From contig NZ_VTAV01000003.1 in the NCBI RefSeq assembly GCF_008180195.1, positions 367,827-431,826 of the forward strand: a stretch of DNA of 64,000 nucleotides, given 5' to 3'. A program made the position numbers and the translations under genes. The notes beneath the pieces are model-generated. The model worked only from the letters and a program-made list of their open reading frames with translations, was not told the DNA's origin and did no database searches. Origin of the DNA: Sphingobacterium phlebotomi (GTDB taxonomy: Bacteria; Bacteroidota; Bacteroidia; Sphingobacteriales; Sphingobacteriaceae). Positions 17,370 to 27,600 of the stretch are shown here, one piece after another (position 1 is the first letter of the stretch; each line of letters starts with the position of its first letter).

Positions 17370-18092
17370 ATGAAAGCATTTCTTTTTGGCATACTACTAA
17401 TCGCGGGAATGAGTCCGTCTTTTGCACAAAAAAAGCAAAAGATAATGATCCAATCATTATCGGATATAAAGATTGATGCTGATTTAGGGGAATGGGATAC
17501 ATTGCGCAATGTCGAGGATGAAGGTTTTTGGTTCTATCAGCTGGCGCAGGATCCTTCTAATCTCTACGTTGCTGTCCGTATAGTAAACCCGATGATACAG
17601 CATTTAGCGGCCAAAAACGGTGTTTTGCTGACTGTCCAATCTAATAAGAAAAACAGAGACGATATCCAATTTCTATTTCCTTATCCCGATAACGAAGTGA
17701 AGCGCGCGATGATGCATGAGGAGCACGATTCTGATGGGGCTTACAAAGCGGCGTTAATTAATCGTTCGCGTGGATATTTTGTATATGGTTTTCGAACAGT
17801 TCCTAATGGGCTTTTATCTTTAGAAAACGGTTATGGTCTGCAAGCCAAGGCACGTATGGACGATGGAAAGTTGTATTATGAAGCGGTTATTCCGAAATCG
17901 CTATTGGATTATACAATACCCGTTGCAATATTAAAGCTTGGGATTTATGATGGCTTAACACCATTAGTTTCTTCTAAGAAAATTACACCCGGCCGTTCAG
18001 GCGGAATGTATGGTCCCTATCGTGGAAGACCAGCCCCCCGGTCTAAAGATAAACTGACACTAGCGGTACTGTTAGAAACAAAGATAGATTAG
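17370..18092 (+). CDS. Secreted protein with a CBM9/DOMON-like fold
   Basis: A 240-residue protein with a signal peptide ending near PSFAQ. The mature part opens with IKIDADLGEWDTLRNVEDEG and then NLYVAVRIVNP. This is the pattern of CBM9-like or DOMON-type sandwich domains (inexact repeats of small residue, Asp, Gly, then Trp). The C-terminal segment is basic and Gly/Arg-rich (PGRSGGMYGPYRGRPAPRSK). The next gene, an outer-membrane barrel with a similar Gly/Arg-rich stretch, starts 20 nt later, so they probably form one operon and may interact. Ligand is unknown. Confidence 0.65.
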   Translation: MKAFLFGILLIAGMSPSFAQKKQKIMIQSLSDIKIDADLGEWDTLRNVEDEGFWFYQLAQDPSNLYVAVRIVNPMIQHLAAKNGVLLTVQSNKKNRDDIQFLFPYPDNEVKRAMMHEEHDSDGAYKAALINRSRGYFVYGFRTVPNGLLSLENGYGLQAKARMDDGKLYYEAVIPKSLLDYTIPVAILKLGIYDGLTPLVSSKKITPGRSGGMYGPYRGRPAPRSKDKLTLAVLLETKID

Positions 18093-18112
18093 CATACGAT
18101 TTAAAAAAAAAT

Positions 18113-20938
18113 ATGAAAGGTTTTTTGATAATAATTTGTGGTTTGGCGGTTTTGTTATCCGCATCGACTGCTGTGGCACAGACCGGCAAGACAGTACAAG
18201 GTATGTTACGGGATGATGAGTCCAGGGTGGTGGCTGGAGCTTCTGTGCAATTGGAGGGCGATAAAGATACGTTGGGCACCAGTGCGTCTCCGGCAGGTAT
18301 ATTTACATTTAACAATGTGAAATCAGAAACGTTTACCGTTAAAGTAAGCAGTTTGGGCTTCGAACCCTTTGCCCGACAATTCAGTTTTTCGCCGGGGCAG
18401 GATAAAATGACAATTCCGTCGTTTCAACTACAAGGAATAGCGAATATGCTGGAAGAAGTCATCGTTGATGGTGTGCTTACGGTGCAGGTGAAAGGAGATA
18501 CAGTCGAATATTCCACAAAGGATCTGAAATTAAGGGAAGGCGCATTGGCTGAGGATGCGTTAAAAAGGTTACAAGGTGTGGAAGTAGATAAGGATGGGAA
18601 TGTAACGGCTCAAGGTGAACAGATTGCACGGGTACGTATCAATGGGAAGGATTTTTTTGGTGGCGATGTGAAAACAGCGACGCAAAACCTCCCCGCCAAT
18701 ATCATTGAAAAAATGCAAGTGATCGATGATTATGGAGATATGGCAAACTTGACAGGTAATAGAACCGGAGATTCAGAAAAAGTTTTAAATATTCAGATCG
18801 ATCCGGAATATAATAAAGGTCAAATGGCAACGGTGCGCGTAGGCTATGGAACGGAAGAAAGATTCCAGACTACGGGTATGTGGATGGGCTTGACGGATAA
18901 GACGCAGGTTTCTGTATTGGGAAACCTGAATAATATGAATGCCAACTTATTCGACTTTAACACGATGGGTGGTGGTGCGCGTCGACGCATGGGAGGCGGC
19001 GGTGGCCGTGGAGGTAGTGGAGGTATGTGGGGAGGTTCCGATGGTATCACCAAGGTAGGATCAATTGGTTTGAACGTCCGTCATGATTTCAGCGATAAGT
19101 TGAAGGTGTATGGTTCGTATTCGTTTGGTAGGGATGATAATAACACACAAACACAATCATTTACGGAATATATCGGGCAGAATATGGGCGTGGATAGTGA
19201 TCAGGATAATAACAGTATCCGTACAAATCATCGTATGGAAGCGAATGTGGAATGGAATATTTCAGAAAAAGACTATTTGAAATTGACACCGCAATTTGGC
19301 TTTAACAAGAATGATTTGAATAATCTGGATAGTTCCATCTTTTACTTAAATAATGTGCTCGATTATACACAGATGCAGACCCAACTGAACGGCAGCAATG
19401 CGCCACGGTACGGGATCAGTGGATTGTACAACAGACGGCTGAACGACAAGGGAAGAAATTTCTTTATCAATTTTAATTACGACAATGCTGTTTCGGAAAA
19501 CGATTATAACCAGATTTTAGATCGCCTTATATATGACCCCAATAACCAAGATCAAGAGATAGGCGAGATTTATGAGCAGACCATCCGGGAAGCGCAAAAC
19601 AAAAGTTGGAATGCTGGAACATCTGTTTCTTACACGGAACCTCTTGGCGAAAACAGCCGGATGGAGCTGACATACGATTTCAATATTAACGATTATGATA
19701 ATTTCGACAGGCAAAATGGGTTTGATAGAGACGGTAACCCTATAGCTAATGGGGTAGACGCCGCTGCTGTGCTGAATTATTCGTATGATTACGACTATGC
19801 ATTTACTTCCCACCGGGTGGGGGCAAACTATTCTTATGACAAAGATAAAATTAAGTATAGTATAGGAGCTGCGGTACAACCTACTGTTTTGAGCGGAAAT
19901 GCATATAATGCATCGGAATCTGCAGCAATTGACCGGAAAAATTTTAATATCATTCCGATCGCCCGGTTTGAATATAGATTTTCAAGACAGTCGAATATTA
20001 CATTTAATTATTCTGCGCGTGCTTCTGAACCGGGGGTGTCGCAGATACTCCCTTTTGAAGTGAGTACAAACCGCACAAGTACAACGATCGGGAATCCTAA
20101 TCTCGACCCTGAATTTCAGCACAGCGGTCGAATTCGTTTCCGTAGTGGCGACTTCCAAAAAGGAAAGACATTCTTCGCGACGATCAATGCCAATTTGACC
20201 ACGGACAAAATCGTCTCTTTTAATAAACGTTACCCTGTTGAGGGCGATGGTATTTACCAGGAAGTACGTTATTTAAACGAATCGGAGCCTGTTTATTCCG
20301 TTAATTCCTTTTACCACCTAGGGCGCTCACTAAAAGATAAGACCTATAACATCATGTATATGGGTAGCGCCAATTATAATAAGAATATCGCCTACATAGC
20401 AGAAGATCCCGATGCGTTGGAAGGGGATAAAAACGTGACCAATAATACGGTTTTGATGCAAGGACTGTTTTTTCGGTATACACCATCGGAGAATCTGGAA
20501 ATTAGTCCGGGAGCACGGTACTCTTATAATATAACCAAATCATCTTTACCACAGTATTCACAGGGAAATGTGTCATCGTTTTCGCCAACACTGATAGGTT
20601 CTGTAAATATCACACCGACGACCATTTTTGGGGCTGATGTTTCCAAGACTTTTAATAAAGGCTACCGAGCAACGGAAAATCCATTCATCGTCAATACCTA
20701 TATTGAACAACGTCTATTGAAAGGACAACGAGGTACAATACGCTTACAAGCTTTTGACTTATTAGATCAGCAGATCAATATTAATAGAACGGTTGGCGAT
20801 ATACTGACGGACTCCCGTACTAATCGTTTAGGAAGGTATTTTATGTTGACCTTTACCTTCAGATTTCAGAAGTTTTCGGGGATGAATCCTTTTCAGGAAG
20901 AAAGTGGCCCAAGGGGGATGAGACGGCCGAGGATGTAA
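18113..20938 (+). CDS. TonB-dependent receptor-like outer membrane beta-barrel protein
   Basis: A 941-residue protein with signal peptide (GFLIIICGLAVLLSASTAVAQ). Residues about 25-115 form a carboxypeptidase-regulatory-like domain (TVQGMLRDDESRVVAGASVQ). Next is a plug-like region with LKRLQGVEVDKDGNVTAQGE and RVRINGKDFFGGDVKTA, then a long barrel. This is the short-plug family with an outer-membrane-protein barrel, not the classic SusC type. A glycine-rich insertion at residues about 286-311 carries repeated Gly with Arg and Met. The protein ends GPRGMRRPRM rather than in an aromatic residue, which is unusual for a barrel. It follows the CBM9-like gene by 20 nt. Confidence 0.85.
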   Translation: MKGFLIIICGLAVLLSASTAVAQTGKTVQGMLRDDESRVVAGASVQLEGDKDTLGTSASPAGIFTFNNVKSETFTVKVSSLGFEPFARQFSFSPGQDKMTIPSFQLQGIANMLEEVIVDGVLTVQVKGDTVEYSTKDLKLREGALAEDALKRLQGVEVDKDGNVTAQGEQIARVRINGKDFFGGDVKTATQNLPANIIEKMQVIDDYGDMANLTGNRTGDSEKVLNIQIDPEYNKGQMATVRVGYGTEERFQTTGMWMGLTDKTQVSVLGNLNNMNANLFDFNTMGGGARRRMGGGGGRGGSGGMWGGSDGITKVGSIGLNVRHDFSDKLKVYGSYSFGRDDNNTQTQSFTEYIGQNMGVDSDQDNNSIRTNHRMEANVEWNISEKDYLKLTPQFGFNKNDLNNLDSSIFYLNNVLDYTQMQTQLNGSNAPRYGISGLYNRRLNDKGRNFFINFNYDNAVSENDYNQILDRLIYDPNNQDQEIGEIYEQTIREAQNKSWNAGTSVSYTEPLGENSRMELTYDFNINDYDNFDRQNGFDRDGNPIANGVDAAAVLNYSYDYDYAFTSHRVGANYSYDKDKIKYSIGAAVQPTVLSGNAYNASESAAIDRKNFNIIPIARFEYRFSRQSNITFNYSARASEPGVSQILPFEVSTNRTSTTIGNPNLDPEFQHSGRIRFRSGDFQKGKTFFATINANLTTDKIVSFNKRYPVEGDGIYQEVRYLNESEPVYSVNSFYHLGRSLKDKTYNIMYMGSANYNKNIAYIAEDPDALEGDKNVTNNTVLMQGLFFRYTPSENLEISPGARYSYNITKSSLPQYSQGNVSSFSPTLIGSVNITPTTIFGADVSKTFNKGYRATENPFIVNTYIEQRLLKGQRGTIRLQAFDLLDQQININRTVGDILTDSRTNRLGRYFMLTFTFRFQKFSGMNPFQEESGPRGMRRPRM

Positions 20939-20955
20939 ATGTCCTTTTTTATTGC

Positions 20956-20963
20956 TACTTTTG
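20956..20963 (+). promoter_or_regulatory. -7 element of the M16 peptidase gene
   Basis: TACTTTTG matches TAnnTTTG and lies 13 nt before the ATG at 20977, implying a very short 5' leader. No clear -33 element is visible. Confidence 0.55.
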
Positions 20964-20976
20964 CCATTTGACTTTG

Positions 20977-22212
20977 ATGAATATGGAATATGAAATTATC
21001 CGCTTGGATAACGGTATCCGTGCGGTATTTCACCGTCAGATTTCTCCTATTACGCACACCTGTCTGGTTGTAAATGCTGGTTCCCGAGATGAAGAAGAGG
21101 GCAAATATGGTGTGGCCCATTTTATCGAGCACCTACTGTTTAAGCAAACAGAACGACGATCCACGCAACAGATTCTTAATCATTTGGAAGCTGTCGGAGG
21201 AGACTTAAACGCTTACACCACTAAAGAATATACGTGTATACATGCTTCTATTTTAAAACCACACCTGCATAAGGCGCTGGATTTATTTGAAGACATCATC
21301 TTCCATTCCACGTTTCCGGTAGATGAAATGGAAAAAGAAAAAGGTGTTATCGTAGACGAAATGGCATCCTACCGGGATAATCCCGAAGAATCGATTATGG
21401 ATGATTATGAAGATTTGATTTTTAAACGTTCGGGATTGGGGCATAATATTCTGGGTTTGGAGAAGGACCTTCTGGCTTTTACGAAAGAAGATGTGCAGCA
21501 ATTTATCCATCAAAATTATCACACCAATGACATCGTTATTGGTATCACAGGTGATTATGAGTTAAAAGCGGTGGAGAAAATGTTAAGACGTTACTTCGAG
21601 CCGGTAAAGGAAAATAGGCCTCTACGTTCTCGTCAAGAGGCGTTCGTGAATATATCGGAACATATAGCGTTACAGAAACCTATCAATCAGGTTCACTTCA
21701 TGTTGGGAGCACCCGCATATAGTATTCATGACGACCGTAAAACGGGGCTACTTCTACTTAATAATATGTTGGGTGGCTTTGGTATGACTTCTATCCTTAA
21801 CCTCGTGGTTCGGGAAAGATACGGGATTGCTTATACAATTGAATCAAATTACACGTTATTTACGGATACGGGGTTGTTCACGATTTATCTTGGTACGGAT
21901 GAGGAAAAAATCAAGCAAGCTAAAAAATTGGTTTTTCGAGAGCTTGATAAATTGAAAGCGAAAGGTGTCTCTGAAAATCAACTGCAAAAAGCGAAAAATA
22001 AGTTTAAAGGACAAATCGCGTTGGCAGAGGAGAATAGAATGAGCATGATTATAGCGGAAGCAAAAAATGTAATGGATTATGATCGGGTCATATCGCTGAA
22101 CGAAGTCTTTGAAAAGATAGATGCGGTATCTACCAACGACTTGTTATCCATTGCCCGGGATATCTTTGATGAGAAGAAGCTCACATCGTTAGCATTTGTT
22201 CCGGAAACCTAG
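20977..22212 (+). CDS. M16 family zinc metallopeptidase (pitrilysin-like)
   Basis: About 411 residues. The start was placed at ATG 20977, although ATG 20983 (MEYEIIRLDNG) is equally possible; the upstream TTG is unlikely. The inverted zinc motif HxxEH is visible as HFIEHLLFK near residues 47-55, with the distal Glu in EKGVIVDEMASYRDNPEES. A C-terminal M16 domain follows (GMTSILNLVVRERYGIAYTI, containing the conserved R/Y). It is a single-unit cytoplasmic-type M16 protein of about 410 residues, similar in size to YmxG/PqqL-like processing peptidases. No signal peptide is present. fabD follows after 32 nt. Confidence 0.9.
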   Translation: MNMEYEIIRLDNGIRAVFHRQISPITHTCLVVNAGSRDEEEGKYGVAHFIEHLLFKQTERRSTQQILNHLEAVGGDLNAYTTKEYTCIHASILKPHLHKALDLFEDIIFHSTFPVDEMEKEKGVIVDEMASYRDNPEESIMDDYEDLIFKRSGLGHNILGLEKDLLAFTKEDVQQFIHQNYHTNDIVIGITGDYELKAVEKMLRRYFEPVKENRPLRSRQEAFVNISEHIALQKPINQVHFMLGAPAYSIHDDRKTGLLLLNNMLGGFGMTSILNLVVRERYGIAYTIESNYTLFTDTGLFTIYLGTDEEKIKQAKKLVFRELDKLKAKGVSENQLQKAKNKFKGQIALAEENRMSMIIAEAKNVMDYDRVISLNEVFEKIDAVSTNDLLSIARDIFDEKKLTSLAFVPET

Positions 22213-22244
22213 ATAAAACGACAGAATTATAGAAAAATAAATAT

Positions 22245-23135
22245 ATGAAAACAGCTTATATTTTTCCAGGTCAAGGTGCTCAGTTCGTAGGAATGGGGCA
22301 GGACTTATACAACTTAAATGAAGAGACTAAATCTCTTTTTGAAAAAGCGAATGATATTTTGGGTTTCCGGATTACCGATATTATGTTTTCGGGAACGGAT
22401 GAAGATTTAAAGCAGACAAAGGTAACACAGCCCGCTATTTTTCTCCATTCGGTTATTTTGGCAAAAGCCTTAGGCGAGAGCTTCCAGCCGGCGATGGTGG
22501 CAGGTCATTCATTAGGTGAATTTTCCGCATTGGTAGCGGCAGGTGCATTATCTTTTGAAGATGGACTGCGATTGGTGGCGAAGCGTGCCAATGCGATGCA
22601 GAAAGCATGTGAGGCGCAGCCGTCAACGATGGCTGCTATTTTAGGGTTAGATGACGAAACAGTGGAGAAAGTATGTGCGCAAGTAGAAGATATTGTTGTT
22701 GCAGCTAATTACAACTGTCCAGGACAATTGGTTATCTCGGGGTCTATAGAAGGGGTAGATAAAGCTTGTGTTTTGTTAACTGAAGTGGGAGCTAAACGTG
22801 CCCTAAAGTTAAATGTTGGAGGGGCATTCCATTCTCCGTTGATGGAGCCTGCTAAGGTAGAATTGCAGGCTGCAATCGAAGAAACAGAAATCAAAGCGCC
22901 TGTTTGTCCGATTGTACAAAATGTGGATGCAAAACCTTATACTGATCCGGCACAAATCAAAGCGAATCTGATTGCACAATTAACCGGAGCTGTCCGCTGG
23001 ACACAAACAGTACAACAAATGCTAGCTGACGGTGCGGAAGCTTTCGTAGAAGTGGGACCGGGAAACGTACTACAGGGATTAGTGAAAAAGGTAGATCGTT
23101 CAGTACAAACTGCAGCAGCGACGATCAGCGAATAG
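22245..23135 (+). CDS. fabD: Malonyl CoA-acyl carrier protein transacylase
   Basis: A 296-residue protein of standard FabD length. It shows the N-terminal FPGQGAQFVGMG, the nucleophile motif AGHSLGEFSAL (S89), the malonyl-binding Arg region KRANAMQKAC, the catalytic His in GGAFHSPLM, and the C-terminal VEVGPGNVLQGLVKK. It loads malonyl groups onto ACP in fatty acid synthesis. It closes a possible two-gene transcript with the M16 peptidase and is followed by a strong terminator. Confidence 0.95.
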   Translation: MKTAYIFPGQGAQFVGMGQDLYNLNEETKSLFEKANDILGFRITDIMFSGTDEDLKQTKVTQPAIFLHSVILAKALGESFQPAMVAGHSLGEFSALVAAGALSFEDGLRLVAKRANAMQKACEAQPSTMAAILGLDDETVEKVCAQVEDIVVAANYNCPGQLVISGSIEGVDKACVLLTEVGAKRALKLNVGGAFHSPLMEPAKVELQAAIEETEIKAPVCPIVQNVDAKPYTDPAQIKANLIAQLTGAVRWTQTVQQMLADGAEAFVEVGPGNVLQGLVKKVDRSVQTAAATISE

Positions 23136-23160
23136 GAATGGTAGCAGCTGCTAGAATCGA

Positions 23161-23189
23161 ACAAAAAGCCACTTCTTGTGGCTTTTTGT
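23161..23189 (+). terminator. Intrinsic terminator after fabD
   Basis: ACAAAAAGCCAC (23161-23172) pairs perfectly over 12 bp with GTGGCTTTTTGT (23178-23189), with loop TTCTT. Confidence 0.85.
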
Positions 23190-23227
23190 CTGAAATGGTG
23201 TCCTGCTTGGGGGTAACGCATTACAGG

Positions 23228-23590
23228 TTAATATTTCCCGCGAATTTCTTGGCGAATCCGTTCGGTATAGAGTTCTTTAAGCTTTTGGAGAGTGTCGTCG
23301 TCGAGATCCGGTTGTTGTGCCAAGTTTCCATCGGGGAGGATGCTCCGGATTTCATCCAGTAATTCGATGCCTTTTCAAATGTAATACCACTAAAGGTTTC
23401 ACGCGGCATACACCTTCTTGTCGGGGCTATGCCCGAACGGAATACGGTAACGCCTTTTAGCCACGTCCGAATATAAGGGGATTTTCATAAATTCTTCTCC
23501 TCCTACACCAAATTATACACCTTTTTGAACGATAACTCCTCTTATGGCAGGCGTTGTATATGCATCTTGCGTCCAGTAAACTGAAAAATT
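23228..23590 (-). pseudogene. Decayed coding remnant of unknown family
   Basis: Three frames of the minus strand carry protein-like text that joins end to end. The first, about 23590-23420, includes VGGEEFMKIPLYSDVAKRRY and is interrupted by a TAA. The second, about 23413-23370, reads PRETFSGITFEKA. The third, about 23366-23228, reads IELLDEIRSILPDGNLAQQ and ends TERIRQEIRGKY before a stop. The join between pieces two and three needs one inserted base and gives a smooth helix. I do not recognise the family. The pattern of one internal stop and two frameshifts suggests a degraded gene at the left border of the polysaccharide locus. Confidence 0.5.
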
Positions 23591-23606
23591 AAGTAAATCT
23601 ATTATC

Positions 23607-24653
23607 ATGATGTATGTAAGGGAGTCTAGTAACCGAAAGGCTGTTTTTTGTTTTTACCTCTTTTTCCTGGTCGTGCTTGTTGGATGGTATCCGCAAACTA
23701 CCCTAGCCTGCAAAAAAGCGGATGGCGTTATTATCGCTTATGTGACGTCTTGGACGACGGTCATGCCCGATCCCGCTTATGTTACGCATATCAACTATGC
23801 CTTTGGACATGTGAATGATAGTTTTGATGGGGTCAGGGTCGATAATCCAGAGCGTTTACAGGCCCTCGTGGCACTGAAAAAACAATCTCCTCACTTGAAC
23901 GTCCTGCTCTCTATCGGTGGTTGGGGAAGCGGTAGGTTTAGCGAGATGGCGGCCTCTCTCGGCCGTCGTGAAGAATTTGCCAAAGATTGTCTGCGTATCG
24001 TGGAACAATTCAAATTGGACGGCATTGATATCGATTGGGAGTATCCCACCAGTTCGGCAGGAGGAATTTCGTCCTCCCCCGCAGACACGGAGAACTTTAC
24101 TTTATTGATGCACGACATCCGCAGCGCTATCGGAAAAGGAAAATTGCTGACGCTGGCTTCGGCGGCAAATGGAAAGTATATTGCATTTCGGGATATTGCA
24201 TCTACCGTTGATTTTGTTAATATCATGACCTACGATTCCGGCAATCCACCGTATCACCATGCCAGCTTATATCGTTCGCCGTTGTCAGGAGGGACTACCT
24301 GCGAAGAAGCGGTAGCAGCACATGTTAAAGCAGGTATGCCTATAGAAAAGCTTGTTTTGGGAATCCCATTCTACGGACGGGGAAATAAAAAAGAAGTAAA
24401 AAGTTTCATCGATTATAAAGACCTGTTGAAATTGGAGGGATTCGAGAAAAAATGGGACGATGAGGCCAAAGCTAATTACATGATAAATAAAGATGGGGAA
24501 TTTGTGCTGACCTATGAAACACCTGAATCCATCGCCCTTAAATGTGCTTATGTTCGCGATCAAGGGCTGTTGGGTGCAATGTATTGGGAATATGCCGGCG
24601 ACACCTCGGAAGGGATACTGCGCCGCGCCGTGTATAATGGGATTATAAAATAG
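23607..24653 (+). CDS. GH18 family glycoside hydrolase (chitinase/endo-N-acetylglucosaminidase type)
   Basis: A 348-residue exported protein; the hydrophobic N-terminus ends TTLACKK, so a lipoprotein anchor is possible but not certain. It is a compact GH18 barrel. It shows HINYAFGHVND, LLSIGGWGSGRFSEMA and the catalytic DxxDxDxE motif as DGIDIDWEYP, with the acid/base at E145. It continues with VDFVNIMTYD and ends GAMYWEYAGDTSEG. GH18 enzymes cut beta-1,4 bonds next to N-acetylglucosamine by substrate-assisted catalysis. It starts the polysaccharide locus and precedes the GH2-lyase fusion by 15 nt, so an amino-sugar-containing target is likely. Confidence 0.9.
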   Translation: MMYVRESSNRKAVFCFYLFFLVVLVGWYPQTTLACKKADGVIIAYVTSWTTVMPDPAYVTHINYAFGHVNDSFDGVRVDNPERLQALVALKKQSPHLNVLLSIGGWGSGRFSEMAASLGRREEFAKDCLRIVEQFKLDGIDIDWEYPTSSAGGISSSPADTENFTLLMHDIRSAIGKGKLLTLASAANGKYIAFRDIASTVDFVNIMTYDSGNPPYHHASLYRSPLSGGTTCEEAVAAHVKAGMPIEKLVLGIPFYGRGNKKEVKSFIDYKDLLKLEGFEKKWDDEAKANYMINKDGEFVLTYETPESIALKCAYVRDQGLLGAMYWEYAGDTSEGILRRAVYNGIIK

Positions 24654-24668
24654 AAAATACGACGAGAG

Positions 24669-27600
24669 ATGATTATGGTTAGAAAATTCTTATGGTTATT
24701 TGTTTTAATTGGGATAGCACCGGGATTAAAGGTGGTTGCGCAAGAACAGCATCGTCTATTGCATGGATGGGAGTTTGTCCAAGGGGATTTGGGTGACATT
24801 TGGGAGGGCGTGCGGCCAGTACCTAAGGGTGCACCCGAAACCTTACCTATTTGGGAAAAGATAACGCTTCCACATAGCTACAACGCGATCGATGCGGTGC
24901 ATCCCGAAAAAAATTATTACCAAGGCCCGGCTTGGTACAGAACGTATTTGGATATCGAGAATCCCTATCTCGATGGCCGGACGATCCTGCATTTTGAAGG
25001 TGCCGGACAGAAGAGCGAGGTGTATGTCTATCAAGAAAAAGTCGGTGAGCATGTTGGCGGATACGATGAATGGTATGTTGATATCACGGACGCTGTAGCA
25101 CAATTCTCCAAAACGGATGTAGCCAAGCATTTCAATGGACGGGTTCCGATCTTGGTCCGTACGGACAATTCGCGGGATGTAGAGATGATTCCTTCGGATT
25201 TGTCTGACTTTAATGTGTATGGTGGTTTATATCGTTATGTTAATCTATGTTATGTGCCGAAACTTTCCGCCCGTTATCTCTTTGCTGATACGAAGTTGAC
25301 AGACATCGATGGAATGGTCGCTTTGCGGGCACAGCTGTGGAACCCAGATGAGGTATCTATTGCAGACATCCATACTACTATTAAAGATCAATCGGGAAAG
25401 ATAGTCGCGCAGCAACACACGAGCGTACAGTTACAGACAGGGTCCGAATTCCAGATGCTAGGGGATATCCGTGTACAGAAACCAAATAGATGGTCTCCGG
25501 ACGACCCTTATCTATATACCCTGGAAGTCGCCGTGATACAGGGTGTCGATACGGCCTTGATCTCCGAACGGATAGGTTTTCGGAATTTTGAGTTCGTCCG
25601 GTCGGGACCGTTTAACTTAAACGGAAAACGGTTGTTGTTACGTGGTACTCATCGGCACGAAGACCACGCTGGTGTGGGGCCAGCTATGACCGAGGAGCAG
25701 ATCTGGAAGGAAATGCGGATGATGAAAGAAATGGGCGTCAATTTTATTCGTTTGGGGCATTACCAGCAGTCGCGTATTGTCCTGGATGCCTGCGATTCAC
25801 TTGGTATTTTGGTGTGGGAAGAGATTCCCTGGTGTCGTGGGGGGTTAGGTGGTCCTGTTTATCAGCAGCAGGCGAAAAGGATGCTGACCAATATGATTCA
25901 GCAACATTTTAACCATCCATCCATTATCATCTGGGGCTTAGGTAATGAGAATGACTGGCCGGGCGATTTTGATGAGTTTGACCAACAGAAAATAAGGACA
26001 TTTATGAAAGAATTACACGACCTGTCGCATCAGCTGGACGATAGCCGTAAAACGGCTATTCGACGGTGCGACTTCTGTAAGGATATTGTGGATGTGTATT
26101 CGCCGTCGATATGGGCTGGTTGGTATCGTGGTGTATATACCGATTATAAAAAAGCGAGTAGGAATGAATTTGAAAGGGTAGATCATTTTCTGCATGTGGA
26201 ATGGGGAGGTGACAGTCATGCCGGTCGGCATTCGGAAACACCAGATGCCGGGTTATCCGAAGTGATGCGTAGTACTACTGCTGATGAACGCGCAGGTGAT
26301 GCATCCTTGTACGGCGGACCGTCGCGGGTTTCGAAGGACGGCGATTGGAGCGAGAGTTATATGGTGAATTTGATTGACTGGCATTTAAAGGAACAGGAAA
26401 CGATGCCTTGGCTCACCGGTACAGCTTATTGGCCTTTCAAAGACTTCTCTACACCAATACGCCCTGAAAACCCTGTTCCTTACATGAACCAAAAGGGTGT
26501 CGTGGCCCGTGATTTTAAGAAGAAAGAATCCTATTATGTTTTTCAATCCTACTGGGCCGAGAAACCGATGATTCATATTTATGGACATAACTGGCCGGTC
26601 CGTTGGGGAAATGAGGGACAAGAGAGGATGGTGAAAGTCTATTCGAATTGCCAGGAAGTAGAACTGTTCCTCAATGGGGAAAGCTTGGGTAAGCGAAAAC
26701 GTGATAGCCAGGATTTCCCGGCGGCAGGTTTACGCTGGATGGTGAAATTTAAAACCGGTGAAAATAAGCTGGAAGCGATCGGGTATAAAAACGGACTGAC
26801 GATCCGTGACCTGCTGGTACAGGAATATCAGACTGAAAGCTGGGGCAAGCCAGTACGGGTGGCACTAGAGGTCTTGGAAGAACAACAGGATACACTTTTG
26901 CTAGAGGCACAGCTCTTTGATGAAAATGGTGTGCGCTGTCTCGATGCAAGTAACTATATTAGCTTCGATGCGGTAGGCGAAGGAAAACTGTTAGTGGATC
27001 AGGGAACCTCTGATGGCAGCCGGCGTCTGCAAGCCTATAACGGTAGAGCTTTGCTGCTTTTAGTACGTACTGGAAAGAATGTGGTGGTCACGGTTAAGGC
27101 TGATAGCTTGAATACCTGTATCTTGGATCTGTCTCATACCACTGTCAATGTCAGGGCACAGGTGTCAAAGCGCATTAAAGCAAGTGTATTGAAGGAAGCG
27201 GAAGAAGCGTTAACCTTACCTCCGTTAACGGTTACCAGCAGTGTTTCTCCACGCAGTGCTGGCGGAAAACACGACTTTTATTCGGAAGGGGATTATTGGT
27301 GGCCGGATCCGAATAATCCCGAAGGGCCTTACATCCGGAAAGATGGTTTGAGTAACCCTGATAATTTTATAGATCACCGAAACCTTGTTATGCGCTTAGG
27401 CGACATCGTTGGAACACTGGTCTCGGCATGGGAACTGACCCGCGACGCACGCTATCGAGATGCTTCATTGAAACACTTGAAGGCATGGTTTATAGATCCG
27501 ACAACGAAAATGAATCCCTCCATGGAATATGCACAGGCCATAAAAGGGATAGCCACTGGGCGTGGAATCGGCATTATTGATGGTATTCACCTCGTTGAGG

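Noticed and set aside
18113..20938. SusC assignment for this barrel protein
   Set aside because: It lacks the VVVGYGTQ-type motif and a SusD partner; the short plug fits a different barrel family.
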